Shown here: piece after piece, positions 1 to 7,420 of the stretch
How the letters are laid out: each line of letters starts with the position of its first letter
How positions within the stretch are numbered: the first letter of the stretch is position 1
Assembly (NCBI RefSeq): GCF_000582685.1
Contig: NZ_KK073769.1
Span: 714,421-778,420 of the forward strand
DNA from: [Scytonema hofmanni] UTEX 2349
GTDB lineage: Bacteria > Cyanobacteriota > Cyanobacteriia > Cyanobacteriales > Nostocaceae
Reading direction: 5' to 3'
DNA: 64,000 nt
Notes under the pieces: model-generated
Database searches by the model: none
What the model was told of the DNA's origin: nothing
The model's input: the letters and a program-made list of their open reading frames with translations, nothing else
Position numbers and translations under genes: made by a program

Positions 1-1
1 A

Positions 2-286
2 AATTTATTTGGTGATGCAGTGCAGCGCAAGCGCTTTTTGAAAAAAATCTGGGTGCGTCTGCCGTTTAAACCATTTTTGCGGTTTATTTTGTTCTACATT
101 ATTCAGCGCGGCTTTTTGGATGGCAAAGCTGGATATACTTACGCCCGCTTATTGAGTCAATATGAATACCAAATTGGCGTGAAACTCTACGAATTACGTA
201 GTTGTGGCGGGCAACTAAATACTACCAGCGTTCCCAAAGTGGCGCCACCATCCCTGACACCGGAAATTCAACAAACTGCAATTTAA
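2..286 (+). CDS. Glycosyltransferase, C-terminal end only (cut by window start)
   Basis: The reading frame is open from the first bases of the window and stops at 284-286, so only about 94 C-terminal residues are visible. They hold a basic, hydrophobic stretch (KKIWVRLPFKPFLRFILFY) followed by DGKAGYTYARLLSQYEY. This resembles the C-terminal tail of family 2 glycosyltransferases found beside colanic-acid-type acetyltransferases in cyanobacteria; that match is from memory. The catalytic domain lies outside the window. The acetyltransferase gene 170 bp downstream on the same strand fits an exopolysaccharide locus. The GTG at 20 is internal, because the frame continues upstream of it. Confidence 0.6.
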   Translation, partial: NLFGDAVQRKRFLKKIWVRLPFKPFLRFILFYIIQRGFLDGKAGYTYARLLSQYEYQIGVKLYELRSCGGQLNTTSVPKVAPPSLTPEIQQTAI

Positions 287-304
287 GGAACTGGGGACAA
301 GGGG

Positions 305-418
305 AATTATAGCAGATTGCGTTTTTATTGAATACACGTAGAGACGTTCCGGCGGAACGTCTCTACAGGGTTTTGGGTTTTATGCATGTACCTCATTTAC
401 CTGAAATATCCTGTAATT
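305..418. repeat. Degenerate MITE-B copy with palindromic core
   Basis: The imperfect terminal arms AATTATAGCAGATT and AAATATCCTGTAATT enclose a palindrome at 338-366 (GTAGAGACGTTCC...GGAACGTCTCTAC). The same arrangement (AATTACAGCAGATT ends, GTAGAGACG core, shared flanks such as ATTGAATAC and TACCTCATTTACC) recurs at 41154-41264 and, in the other orientation, at 6219-6324. No coding potential is seen. Confidence 0.6.
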
Positions 419-455
419 ACCAATTACCAATGCCCAATTCCCAATCTAAAATTTA

Positions 456-1052
456 ATGTCTGAGTTGAATGTGACTAAACAACCGTCGATAGTTGATGCA
501 GAACCTTTTGTAGATTTACGCAAGTATGACCAATCCTGGTTTGATCGGGGTCGTCTGGGTTGGTATATTTTATTTTGGTGGTTTGTACAAGCGATCGCCT
601 TTCCACTTACTCCTCAACCCCTCAGTAATCTCCGTTGCGCGATACTCCGCCTGTTTGGGGCAAAAGTCGGCAAAGGTGTATTAATTCGTCCTACTGCCCG
701 TTTCACTTACCCCTGGAAAATCAGTATTGGCGATTATAGCTGGATTGGTGATGATGTTGTTTTATACAGTCTTGATGAAATCCATATCGGCTCACACTGC
801 GTAATTTCCCAGAAAAGTTATCTGTGTACTGGTACTCATGACATCAAAGATCCAGCCTTTGGACTGAAAACAGCAATTATCACCATTGGTAATGGAGCAT
901 GGGTAACAACAGATTGTTTTGTTGCCCCAGGAGTGACAATTGGCGCTAATTCCGTAATTGGCGCCCGTAGCAGTGTTTTAAGTGACATGCCCCCAGGGCA
1001 AGTTTGTTGGGGAAATCCCTGTCGTCCAAGGTATGCGCGGGAGAGAAAATAG
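456..1052 (+). CDS. hpsU: Hexapeptide-repeat acetyltransferase, HpsU/WcaF-like
   Basis: This 198-residue protein should transfer acetyl groups from acetyl-CoA onto a sugar of an exopolysaccharide. The N-terminal third has a hydrophobic segment (WYILFWWFVQAIAFPLT, about 36-52). From about residue 70 the sequence follows the left-handed beta-helix hexapeptide pattern (isoleucine/valine every sixth residue: VLIRPTARF, ISIGDYSWIG, IHIGSHCVIS, ITIGNGAWV, VTIGANSVIGARSSV). The conserved histidine region GTHDI and the C-terminal GNPCRPRY are typical of WcaF-type enzymes. Cyanobacterial homologues are named HpsU, for hormogonium polysaccharide; assigning that orthologue here is inference. The truncated glycosyltransferase upstream supports a polysaccharide role. 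Confidence 0.8.
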   Translation: MSELNVTKQPSIVDAEPFVDLRKYDQSWFDRGRLGWYILFWWFVQAIAFPLTPQPLSNLRCAILRLFGAKVGKGVLIRPTARFTYPWKISIGDYSWIGDDVVLYSLDEIHIGSHCVISQKSYLCTGTHDIKDPAFGLKTAIITIGNGAWVTTDCFVAPGVTIGANSVIGARSSVLSDMPPGQVCWGNPCRPRYARERK

Positions 1053-1428
1053 CGATCGGTGTAGAAAATCTAGAGACGTAGCAGTGCTACGTCTCTACAA
1101 AGGTTTTGGGGTTAATTTTCACGCCTGTGTAAAATAGATTTGTCAACAAAAATCATCAATTGTGTTCCTTGGACAAATAATATATAGCGCTTCTCGTTTG
1201 AATCAAATACAGATTTATCTGCGTCCATCTGCGTTCATCTGCGTTTCCTTAATTCTTTGATGTATTGCACCCAACTGAGAAGCGCTATATATCATGTCGG
1301 TTTAATTAACAGTAATAAAAACGTCGCAACCGTCGTAGAGACGTTCCGCCGGAACGTCTCTACTTTATTATGGCGGAACGTCTTTACTTTATTATCATGA
1401 TATAAGCCCAAAATCCCATCAATCAAGA
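1053..1428. other. Gene-free stretch made of dispersed repeats
   Basis: This spacer lies between the convergent acetyltransferase and argC genes. It holds a palindrome at 1071-1097 (TAGAGACGTAGCA...TGCTACGTCTCTA), a MITE-like element at 1180-1292, and a palindrome at 1335-1363 (GTAGAGACGTTCC...GGAACGTCTCTAC) followed by a partial second copy to about 1391. No credible gene is seen; short frames here are read-through of the repeats. Confidence 0.7.
1180..1292. mobile_element. MITE-C copy 1 (113 bp, perfect 16-bp terminal inverted repeats)
   Basis: ATATATAGCGCTTCTC at 1180-1195 is repeated in perfect inversion at 1277-1292. The interior carries three tandem copies of an ATCTGCGT(T/C)C unit. 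A near copy of the whole element lies at 38647-38752 with the same interior order (TTTGAATCAA, TACAGATTTATCTGCG, CCTTAATTCTTTG, TGTATTGCACCCAACT), though its ends have decayed. No transposase is encoded, so any mobility would need one supplied in trans. Confidence 0.65.
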
Positions 1429-2487
1429 CTAAGGATAAAATCCCAATTTGGGTAATCCTAAGGTTTCGTCCCAACCCATCATAATGTTCATACATTGGAT
1501 AGCTTGACCCGCCTGACCTTTAATTAAGTTATCAATTGCTGACATCACAATGACGCGACCGGTGCGCGGGTCAACTTCTAAACCGACATAACACATATTA
1601 CTACCGCAAGCCCATTTCGTTTGCGGATATTCGCCACTTTCGCAAATTCTCACCCAAGGAGAGTTACGGTAAAAGGCTCTAAATATAGTAATTAAGTCGT
1701 CTCGCACTAAGCCCGGATCGCGGAGGGTAGCGTATACGGTTGCTAAAATACCCCGCACCATTGGGATGAGGTGGGGTGTAAATTGAATCATAACTTCATG
1801 CCCCGCCAAATCACTGCAAATTTGCTCAATTTCCGGGGTGTGGCGGTGACGGGCGACATTGTATGCTCCTAGAGAGTTGTCTGCTTCCGCTAACAATAAG
1901 TTTATTTTCGCTTGCCGTCCGCCGCCGGAGGTGCCAGACTTAGCATCGACAATGGCGGTTTCTGGGACGATTAAACCTTGCTTCAAAAGTGGCGAAAGTG
2001 CGAGGAGGCTAGCGGTAGGATAGCAGCCGGGACAACCAATTAACTGCGCTTCGGCAATGCGATCGCGATACAATTCTGGTAAGCCATAAACTGCTGTAAC
2101 CGCTGTGGCATTATCGTTTCTCTGTTTCCCATACCAAGTTGTGTAAGTTGTCAAGTCACTAAACCGGTAATCTGCACTAAGATCGAGTACTTTACATCCT
2201 TTTTCCAACAGTTTTGGAGCCATTTCGCAAGCCAGACCATTTGGAAGAGACAGAAACACCACTTCAGTGCGATCGCCGATAATTTCTGGATCTACCTCCT
2301 CAACTGGTAGATTAACTGCATGAGCCAAATGAGGGTAAAGTTCGCCAAAGGGTTTGCCAGCGCTACTTTCACCACCTAAATAAACAACTTCTACTTCTGG
2401 ATGATCCATCAGTAGTCGAACTAACTGTACTCCGCCGTAGCCTGACGCGCCAACAATGCCAACGGGTACGCGTCTTAAATTGCCCAT
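1429..2487 (-). CDS. argC: N-acetyl-gamma-glutamyl-phosphate reductase
   Basis: ArgC reduces N-acetylglutamyl phosphate to N-acetylglutamate semialdehyde with NADPH, the third step of arginine synthesis in the cytoplasm. The 352-residue length is normal for the family. The N-terminal Rossmann motif VGIVGASGYGG (about 9-19) binds NADP. The catalytic cysteine is Cys155 in GCPGCYPT. Later conserved parts include KSGTSGGGRQ and the histidine-rich ARHRHTPEIEQ. The ATG at 2487 gives MGNLRRVPVGIVGASG, right at the nucleotide-binding strand, so the start is secure. The gene stands alone; ribBA is divergent upstream. Confidence 0.96.
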   Translation of the reverse strand: MGNLRRVPVGIVGASGYGGVQLVRLLMDHPEVEVVYLGGESSAGKPFGELYPHLAHAVNLPVEEVDPEIIGDRTEVVFLSLPNGLACEMAPKLLEKGCKVLDLSADYRFSDLTTYTTWYGKQRNDNATAVTAVYGLPELYRDRIAEAQLIGCPGCYPTASLLALSPLLKQGLIVPETAIVDAKSGTSGGGRQAKINLLLAEADNSLGAYNVARHRHTPEIEQICSDLAGHEVMIQFTPHLIPMVRGILATVYATLRDPGLVRDDLITIFRAFYRNSPWVRICESGEYPQTKWACGSNMCYVGLEVDPRTGRVIVMSAIDNLIKGQAGQAIQCMNIMMGWDETLGLPKLGFYP

Positions 2488-2806
2488 GATATGAAATCCT
2501 TATCCGATAAATGATTAAATTCGTTATTGGCTATCAACTATCATCAACTAAATGCGCCCATTCGCGTTAGTTATGCGATCGCTCGTTTGAAAACTGGAGT
2601 GGGGGACAAGGGGGACAAGGGGACAAGGAGACAAGGGGGACAAGGGGACAAGGAGGCAGGGGGAGTTTGTCTCTCCATCTCCCTCATCTCCCTCATCTCC
2701 CTCATCTCCCCATCTTCCCCTGCTCCATTCCCCCATAAAGGTTGTACAATCGAAAAGTAGGTTTTGTTAAAAAAATTTACATTTATTTGGTCGTTGGAAA
2801 TACTCT
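2488..2806. other. argC/ribBA divergent spacer with GGGGACAAGG tract
   Basis: Positions 2598-2656 hold tandem variants of GGGGACAAGG, followed by complementary-type CTCATCTCCC repeats to about 2720. This purine/pyrimidine tract can be read in several frames without stops, which creates false frames on both strands. The same repeat recurs near 23785-23830, 27755-27816, 35200-35240, 53218-53360 and 62371-62420. Promoters for both genes must lie here, but I cannot assign boxes. Confidence 0.6.
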
Positions 2807-4504
2807 GTGTTGCAGTCTCAGACCACATCCCCAGCTTTTGAATTTGACTTGATTGATGCCGCTTTAGCAGACCTGAAAGCCGGTCGCTCGGTGGTGGTAG
2901 TAGATGATGAAAATCGAGAAAATGAAGGCGATTTGATTTGCGCTGCTCAGTTTGCTACCCCGGATATGATTAATTTTATGGCGGTAGAAGCGCGAGGGCT
3001 GATTTGTTTGGCGATGACAGGCGATCGCCTTGATGAACTTGATTTACCATTAATGGTAAGCAATATTACAGACACTAATCAAACTGCCTTCACTGTCAGC
3101 ATTGATGCTGGTCCTCATTTAGGTGTCAGTACCGGCATTTCCGCAGAAGACCGCGCCCGTACTATTCAAGTTACCCTAAATCCTGCGGCACAGCCTTCAG
3201 ATTTGCGTCGTCCCGGTCATATTTTCCCGATTCGGGCTAAGGAAGGCGGTGTATTAAAACGCGCTGGACATACAGAAGCTGGGGTTGATTTAGCTCGATT
3301 ATCTGGGCTATATCCAGCTGGGGTAATTTGTGAAATTCAAAACCCCGATGGATCAATGGCGCGATTGCCTCAGTTATTTGAGTATGCTAAACATCATAAA
3401 CTGAAAATTATTAGCATTGCCGATTTAATCAGTTATCGTCTCAAACACGATCGCTTGGTTTATCGTGAAGTAGTGACAAAATTACCGAGCCAATTCGGAC
3501 AATTTGAAATTTATGGCTACCGCCATAGCATTGACAATACTGAACACGTAGCGGTTGTCAAAGGCGATCCAGCTACCTTTAAAGATGAACCTGTAATGGT
3601 GCGAATGCATTCAGAATGCTTGACAGGTGACGCTTTAGGTTCTCTGCGCTGTGATTGTCAGCTGCAACTACAAGCCGCTCTGAAAATGATTGAGCAAGCA
3701 GGCAAAGGTGTCGTAGTATACCTGCGTCAAGAAGGACGGGGCATCGGCTTGATTAATAAGTTGAAGGCTTACAGCTTGCAGGATATGGGACTGGATACGG
3801 TCGAGGCAAACGAGCGTTTGGGTTTTCCTGCCGATTTGCGAGATTATGGGATGGGAGCGCAAATGTTGATGGATTTGGGCGTCCATAAGATTCGCCTAAT
3901 TACCAATAACCCGAGGAAAATTGCTGGAGTCAAGGGTTACGGGTTGGAAGTAGTCGATCGCGTACCGCTGTTGATTGAGGCAACCGATTACAATTCTTAT
4001 TATCTGGCAACAAAGGCGAAAAAGCTGGATCACATGCTGTTACAGACGTATTTGGTAACGGTAGCGATTCATTGGCAAGATGACCCAGAAGCTGTAACCG
4101 AACGTTATGAACGTTTAGAGAAACTGCGTCATTTAGCGAAAAGCCATGATTTATTGTTGCAAGAAGAAGCGCGTCCGTTAGCGATCGCCTTGTTTGACAA
4201 ACCATCTTTAACTGTACATTTGGGTTTGGATCAAGCGCAACTGGCTGCACCTGATTGGTATCAGCAAAATAGTCATCCTTATGTGCAGGCGATCGGTCAA
4301 ATTCTTGACAATTTAACCACTTTACCTTATATAGAGAGGTTTGAATTTCTGATTTCTCCAGGGATTGATCCTTTGAGTCATTTGCAAGTCCAATGCGATC
4401 GGCAAACCTTTGCTCCTGGAACTTTACCTTCATCGATTTGTTGCGAACAACTGAAGACGCAAACAATTTATAGTTTTAGTCAAACGCAGCTTTTGGACGC
4501 ATAA
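2807..4504 (+). CDS. ribBA: Bifunctional DHBP synthase / GTP cyclohydrolase II
   Basis: This 565-residue enzyme starts both branches of riboflavin synthesis: ribulose 5-phosphate to 3,4-dihydroxy-2-butanone 4-phosphate, and GTP to the diaminopyrimidine. The N-terminal RibB domain (about 1-210) carries the DDENRENEGDL acidic motif and GHTEAGVDLARLSG. The RibA domain (about 215-405) carries the zinc site Cys271-x10-Cys282-x-Cys284 and the YLRQEGRGIGL loop. About 150 further residues follow, without a motif I can name; such C-terminal extensions occur in cyanobacterial RibBA. The start is GTG at 2807, giving MLQSQTTSPAFEFD just before the RibB core. It is transcribed away from argC. Confidence 0.95.
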   Translation: MLQSQTTSPAFEFDLIDAALADLKAGRSVVVVDDENRENEGDLICAAQFATPDMINFMAVEARGLICLAMTGDRLDELDLPLMVSNITDTNQTAFTVSIDAGPHLGVSTGISAEDRARTIQVTLNPAAQPSDLRRPGHIFPIRAKEGGVLKRAGHTEAGVDLARLSGLYPAGVICEIQNPDGSMARLPQLFEYAKHHKLKIISIADLISYRLKHDRLVYREVVTKLPSQFGQFEIYGYRHSIDNTEHVAVVKGDPATFKDEPVMVRMHSECLTGDALGSLRCDCQLQLQAALKMIEQAGKGVVVYLRQEGRGIGLINKLKAYSLQDMGLDTVEANERLGFPADLRDYGMGAQMLMDLGVHKIRLITNNPRKIAGVKGYGLEVVDRVPLLIEATDYNSYYLATKAKKLDHMLLQTYLVTVAIHWQDDPEAVTERYERLEKLRHLAKSHDLLLQEEARPLAIALFDKPSLTVHLGLDQAQLAAPDWYQQNSHPYVQAIGQILDNLTTLPYIERFEFLISPGIDPLSHLQVQCDRQTFAPGTLPSSICCEQLKTQTIYSFSQTQLLDA

Positions 4505-4533
4505 ATTGAAAGTAGTTAGCAATGGGAAATGCC

Positions 4534-4734
4534 ATGAACATTCGTAAAGAACTAGAAAGCATAATTGAGCAATTCAACGATGAGCAGTTATCAGCGTTGC
4601 TGGATTTTGCTGTTTCTCTTCAAAGTGCTAAAAAATCTGGTTATCCGATAGAATCTCAAGCTTATCAGGATTGGTTAAGCGCTGAGAATGATATTTATGA
4701 CAAAATCTTTGCTGATGAACTTACAGCGCGGTGA
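4534..4734 (+). CDS. Probable antitoxin of MazF-type module
   Basis: This small acidic protein (66 residues from the ATG at 4534; a second ATG at 4522 would add four) reads MNIRKELESIIEQF...AVSLQSAKK...YQDWLSAENDIYDKIF. It is mostly predicted helix and fits the small partners encoded ahead of PemK/MazF toxins in cyanobacteria. GGGAAA 6 bp upstream favours the ATG at 4534. Its last 20 bases overlap the toxin gene, indicating translational coupling. No specific antitoxin family is recognised, so the role rests on position and size. Confidence 0.65.
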   Translation: MNIRKELESIIEQFNDEQLSALLDFAVSLQSAKKSGYPIESQAYQDWLSAENDIYDKIFADELTAR

Positions 4735-5068
4735 TGTGGTATTATGTCGGATGCCAATGCCTTCGACTCAGTTTCAACAGCTTAAAATTCGCCCTGCTGT
4801 AGTCGTTTCAACAGATCAGTTGAATCAAATTCTTGATGATCTAATGGTTGTGCCTTGCACCTCTAATACTAATCGTCTTCTAACAGCAACGCAATACTTG
4901 ATAACGGGAGAGGAAATTACTGGTGCAGGTATTAGAGTTGAGTCTGTAGTCCGCTGTGAATCAATTTTTACTTTGAACAAGACGATGATTATCAGAAAGC
5001 TGGGTTCTCTTTCTGCTGAAGCGATTAATCAGGTGAATGTTTGCCTAAGGTCAGCTTTGGAATTATAA
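4715..5068 (+). CDS. PemK/MazF-family mRNA interferase toxin
   Basis: The protein is 117 residues from MNLQRGDVVLCRMPMPS. It matches the PemK/MazF ribonuclease family: the N-terminal RGDVVLC strand, the substrate-loop segment KIRPAVVVS, the strand VVPCTSN, and the later SVVRCESIFTLNK. MazF toxins cleave mRNA at short motifs and stop growth unless bound by antitoxin. The ATG at 4715 puts RGDV right at the N-terminus as in the family; an upstream ATG at 4688 would add nine residues unlike it. The stop codon (5066-5068) lies inside the left target duplication of a MITE that begins at 5071. Confidence 0.88.
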   Translation: MNLQRGDVVLCRMPMPSTQFQQLKIRPAVVVSTDQLNQILDDLMVVPCTSNTNRLLTATQYLITGEEITGAGIRVESVVRCESIFTLNKTMIIRKLGSLSAEAINQVNVCLRSALEL

Positions 5069-5070
5069 GC

Positions 5071-5173
5071 CAATACAGTTCAGTTAAGCCCAAAATACCA
5101 GTGTAGAGACGCGAAATTTCGCGTCTCTACAGGTCTAAAATCAGTACTGAAAATCCTTAACTGAACCGCATTG
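5071..5173. mobile_element. MITE-A copy 1 (103 bp) with 10-bp target duplication
   Basis: The ends are CAATACAGTTCAGTTAAG and CTTAACTGAACCGCATTG, inverted copies of each other with one mismatch. The 10-mer AATTATAAGC occurs exactly on both sides (5061-5070 and 5174-5183). The core is the palindrome GTAGAGACGCGAAA...TTTCGCGTCTCTAC at 5103-5130. The insertion point is two bases beyond the stop codon of the MazF-type toxin gene. Confidence 0.85.
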
Positions 5174-5211
5174 AATTATAAGCATTTTTCAGATATATTT
5201 TTATTTGTTGT

Positions 5212-5326
5212 TATAGCGATTTTTATATTCATGAGGTACAGAATATTGAATTAACCGCAGATGAAGATAGATAAACGCAGATGGACGCAGATAAATTTGT
5301 ACCTCAGCAGATTAGGAAACGCTATA
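5212..5326. repeat. MITE-C-like element
   Basis: TATAGCG at 5212-5218 and CGCTATA at 5320-5326 are inverted ends, with inner inverted GAGGTACA (5233-5240) and TGTACCTC (5298-5305). The interior has the dispersed unit (AACGCAGATGGACGCAGATAAA) also found in MITE-C copies 1180-1292 and 38647-38752, here in reverse orientation. It lies 38 bp before the next gene. Confidence 0.5.
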
Positions 5327-5363
5327 AACAATCAAAATATTTTTCAGTTTTCATAATAGAAAA

Positions 5364-5963
5364 ATGGCGTACAGCGATTTTACTCTTTCCAAGGCGCAAA
5401 AAAGCTTTAATTTAACAATTGATGAAACTGGTGATTTATTTGCTGATGTCATCCCAGTTCCACCATCAGATATTTTAAAAATAATCTTGAGTGACTATAT
5501 TCCTTTAGCAATTTCGATTGGAACGGAAAAAGCTCGCTCCGAGTTTTTGATCGCACCAATCTTAGCGGATGTAAGAAAGTTATTAAGCAATAAAATATCT
5601 TTATTTTCTGGTAATGAATTTAATGTCGATTCAACAAAAGGTTTACAAGGCTTTTGCGATTATATCCTCAGCGGTTCAAGAGAACAGTTATTTATTTCGG
5701 CACCTGTAATGTTTATTTTCGAGGCAAAAAAAGAAGATATTAATGGTGGTCTTGGTCAATGCGTTGCAGCAATGATAGCAGCACAATTATTCAATCAAGC
5801 TCAAGGAAGTGAGAAAGTGCGAATTTATGGCTCTGTTACTAGCGGTACTAATTGGAAGTTTTTATTTATAGAAGAAACGACTGTGTATATAGATTCTGTT
5901 GAATACTATATTAAAGAAGTTGATAAAATTTTAGGGATTTTATTGCAGGCATTTGAAGAATAG
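5364..5963 (+). CDS. Conserved-looking protein of unknown function, possible PD-(D/E)XK fold
   Basis: I do not recognise this 199-residue protein by name. It has no signal peptide or membrane segment. The segment MFIFEAKKEDINGGLGQCVAAMIAAQ (about 116-141) combines a hydrophobic strand, an E-x-K element and a following glutamine-containing helix, as in restriction-like nuclease folds; an acidic residue upstream (for example in the SEFLIAPILADV helix, about 53-64) could complete the site. That fold is inference. The rest alternates strand and helix, ending ILGILLQAFEE. It stands alone, flanked by MITE-like repeats on both sides, and no clear ribosome site precedes the ATG. Confidence 0.65.
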   Translation: MAYSDFTLSKAQKSFNLTIDETGDLFADVIPVPPSDILKIILSDYIPLAISIGTEKARSEFLIAPILADVRKLLSNKISLFSGNEFNVDSTKGLQGFCDYILSGSREQLFISAPVMFIFEAKKEDINGGLGQCVAAMIAAQLFNQAQGSEKVRIYGSVTSGTNWKFLFIEETTVYIDSVEYYIKEVDKILGILLQAFEE

Positions 5964-5964
5964 A

Positions 5965-6207
5965 TACAGCAGTTTTCAGGTAAATAAGGCAAATGTGTAA
6001 AACCCAAAACCCTGTAGAGACGTAGCACTGCTACCAATACGGTTCGGTTAGGGCAGGAGACGCGATAAATCGCCGTCTCTACAAAGGGCTTCTTATTGTA
6101 AAGACGGCGATTTATCGCGTCTTTGTGATCTATAATTTTCATCAAAAAATCTTATCCGAACCGTATTGGCACTGCTACGTCTCTACGTGTATTTAATAGC
6201 AATACAG
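5965..6207. mobile_element. MITE-B copy interrupted by a MITE-A insertion
   Basis: It begins ACAGCAGTTTTCAGGTAAAT and continues with AAATGTGTAAAACCCAAAACC and the half palindrome GTAGAGACGTAGCACTGCTAC (6014-6034). It is then broken by the MITE-A element at 6035-6168 and resumes at 6169 with GCACTGCTACGTCTCTACGTGTATTTAATA. The uninterrupted sister lies immediately downstream at 6219-6324. Confidence 0.75.
6035..6168. mobile_element. MITE-A copy 2 (134 bp), nested, with exact 10-bp duplication
   Basis: The 13-bp ends CAATACGGTTCGG and CCGAACCGTATTG are perfect inverted repeats. The flanking 10-mers at 6025-6034 and 6169-6178 are both GCACTGCTAC, present once at the empty site in the neighbouring MITE-B copy. 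This member is longer than the others because its interior carries two palindromic blocks related to GAGACGGCGATTTATCGCGTC. Confidence 0.88.
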
Positions 6208-6218
6208 AAAACATAAAG

Positions 6219-6324
6219 ACAGCAGATTTCAGGTAAATGAGGCAAATGTGTAAAACCCAAAACCCTGTAGAGACGTAGCACTGCTACGTCTCTACGTGTA
6301 TTTAATAACAATGCAATCTGCTGT
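6219..6324. mobile_element. MITE-B copy, uninterrupted
   Basis: The ends ACAGCAGATT (6219-6228) and AATCTGCTGT (6315-6324) are perfect inverted repeats. The core palindrome GTAGAGACGTAGCA...TGCTACGTCTCTAC lies at 6267-6295. It shares nearly every base with the flanks of the interrupted copy at 5965-6207. It ends 15 bp before the 3' end of the convergent amidase gene. Confidence 0.75.
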
Positions 6325-6338
6325 ATTGTTTCTTGTTG

Positions 6339-7169
6339 TTAGTTTATTTGACGAAACTTATGTAGTAAGTTGAGAAACTTCTGAGCATCAAAACTTCTGG
6401 GGTCGATTCGTGTTCCGGAACGATCTATTAGACGATGGGTGGTAATGCGATGGTCTGGAACATCACTTTGAGCAATTAACCAAGCCAAAGAATAATATTG
6501 AGCATCAGTATAACCGCTATGAATTGGTTCTGTGTTAGTCCAACCATCTAGGGGGGTTTCTAAAGAAACGTGATAAGCAAAGTTATTTACAGATGGTGGT
6601 AAATTCAAATTAGTTTTCACGCTTTCGGAACCGTTAGCACTGTCAAACACTGAATTAGCTGCACCAAAAGCGCGTTTATTTGGTGGGACTGTATAAATAA
6701 CTGTTCCATCTAGCTTAATTATCGCATGGTAACTCGCTTGCACATTTTCGTCGGTATGTGGTCTTTGAAAAAAATAAATGGCACTCTGAGCAGAATTAGA
6801 AGTTTCATGAAGGACTATAATTGGTAGATTATTGACAGATATGCCATTAACGTCTTTGGTATAACGCTCTCCGTAGTTGCTTGGATTTGCCCAAGCAATC
6901 TCATATCTGGGTCTGTACTTTGTAAAAGCCGCAGTGGTTTTGAACAGAGATTTGGGAGGATTTGCAGCGTTGCTTGGCTTTTGTGATGCTGGAATTTGTC
7001 CATTTGGATATTGATTCCAAGAAGCGATGCCTGGGTTAGGCTGCGCCAACGCCCTTTCTGGTGTATTATTTTGTAGTTGTGTGGCTCTCCCGGCAAGCAG
7101 CGCTACTATGAAAGCGACGAATATCAGAGAAATTAGCATTACTCTGGTCGCCCAGTCCTTAAAGTTCAT
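6339..7169 (-). CDS. N-acetylmuramoyl-L-alanine amidase (Amidase_2 type), membrane-anchored or secreted
   Basis: This 276-residue protein should cut the bond between N-acetylmuramate and the peptide stem of peptidoglycan. Residues about 10-28 (VMLISLIFVAFIVALLAG) form a signal peptide or anchor, placing the enzyme outside the plasma membrane. The catalytic domain runs from about 105: IVLHETSNS supplies the first zinc histidine, SYHAIIKLDG matches the next strand, and THRLIDRSGTRIDPRSFD gives the second histidine and the aspartate ligand as in AmiD/PGRP-type amidases. The linker (30-85) is rich in Asn and Pro. It stands alone and is convergent with the repeats before it. Confidence 0.85.
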   Translation of the reverse strand: MNFKDWATRVMLISLIFVAFIVALLAGRATQLQNNTPERALAQPNPGIASWNQYPNGQIPASQKPSNAANPPKSLFKTTAAFTKYRPRYEIAWANPSNYGERYTKDVNGISVNNLPIIVLHETSNSAQSAIYFFQRPHTDENVQASYHAIIKLDGTVIYTVPPNKRAFGAANSVFDSANGSESVKTNLNLPPSVNNFAYHVSLETPLDGWTNTEPIHSGYTDAQYYSLAWLIAQSDVPDHRITTHRLIDRSGTRIDPRSFDAQKFLNLLHKFRQIN

Positions 7170-7420
7170 TAATTTTAAATAATGAAAATAATCTTAATAT
7201 CTTGATTTTAATGAAAAATAGCTTGCTAGGATACTTTGCGGCGGAGTTAAATAACGAACCGCACTCGTAGCAGAGAACACAGAGGATGTATATTACACCT
7301 AATTTACACAATCTTTATACATAGTTGTTTTGAATAAATACTCCCGAAAGGCGAGAAATTGAGGAAAATATTAAATTAAGTAGAGTATCACTCGACTTAT
7401 GTAAATTCTTCTAGGAAAAT

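Noticed and set aside
2527..2828. Open frames on both strands in the argC/ribBA spacer
   Set aside because: They are translations of the GGGGACAAGG and CTCATCTCCC repeats, which lack stops in several frames.
3930..4466. A 178-residue minus-strand frame opposite the ribBA 3' half
   Set aside because: It is a shadow frame; ribBA coding is conserved through this region and the reverse protein resembles nothing.
7170..7420. Possible cobalamin riboswitch before metH
   Set aside because: I could not find the B12-box (GCCACTG type) or a convincing multi-stem fold.
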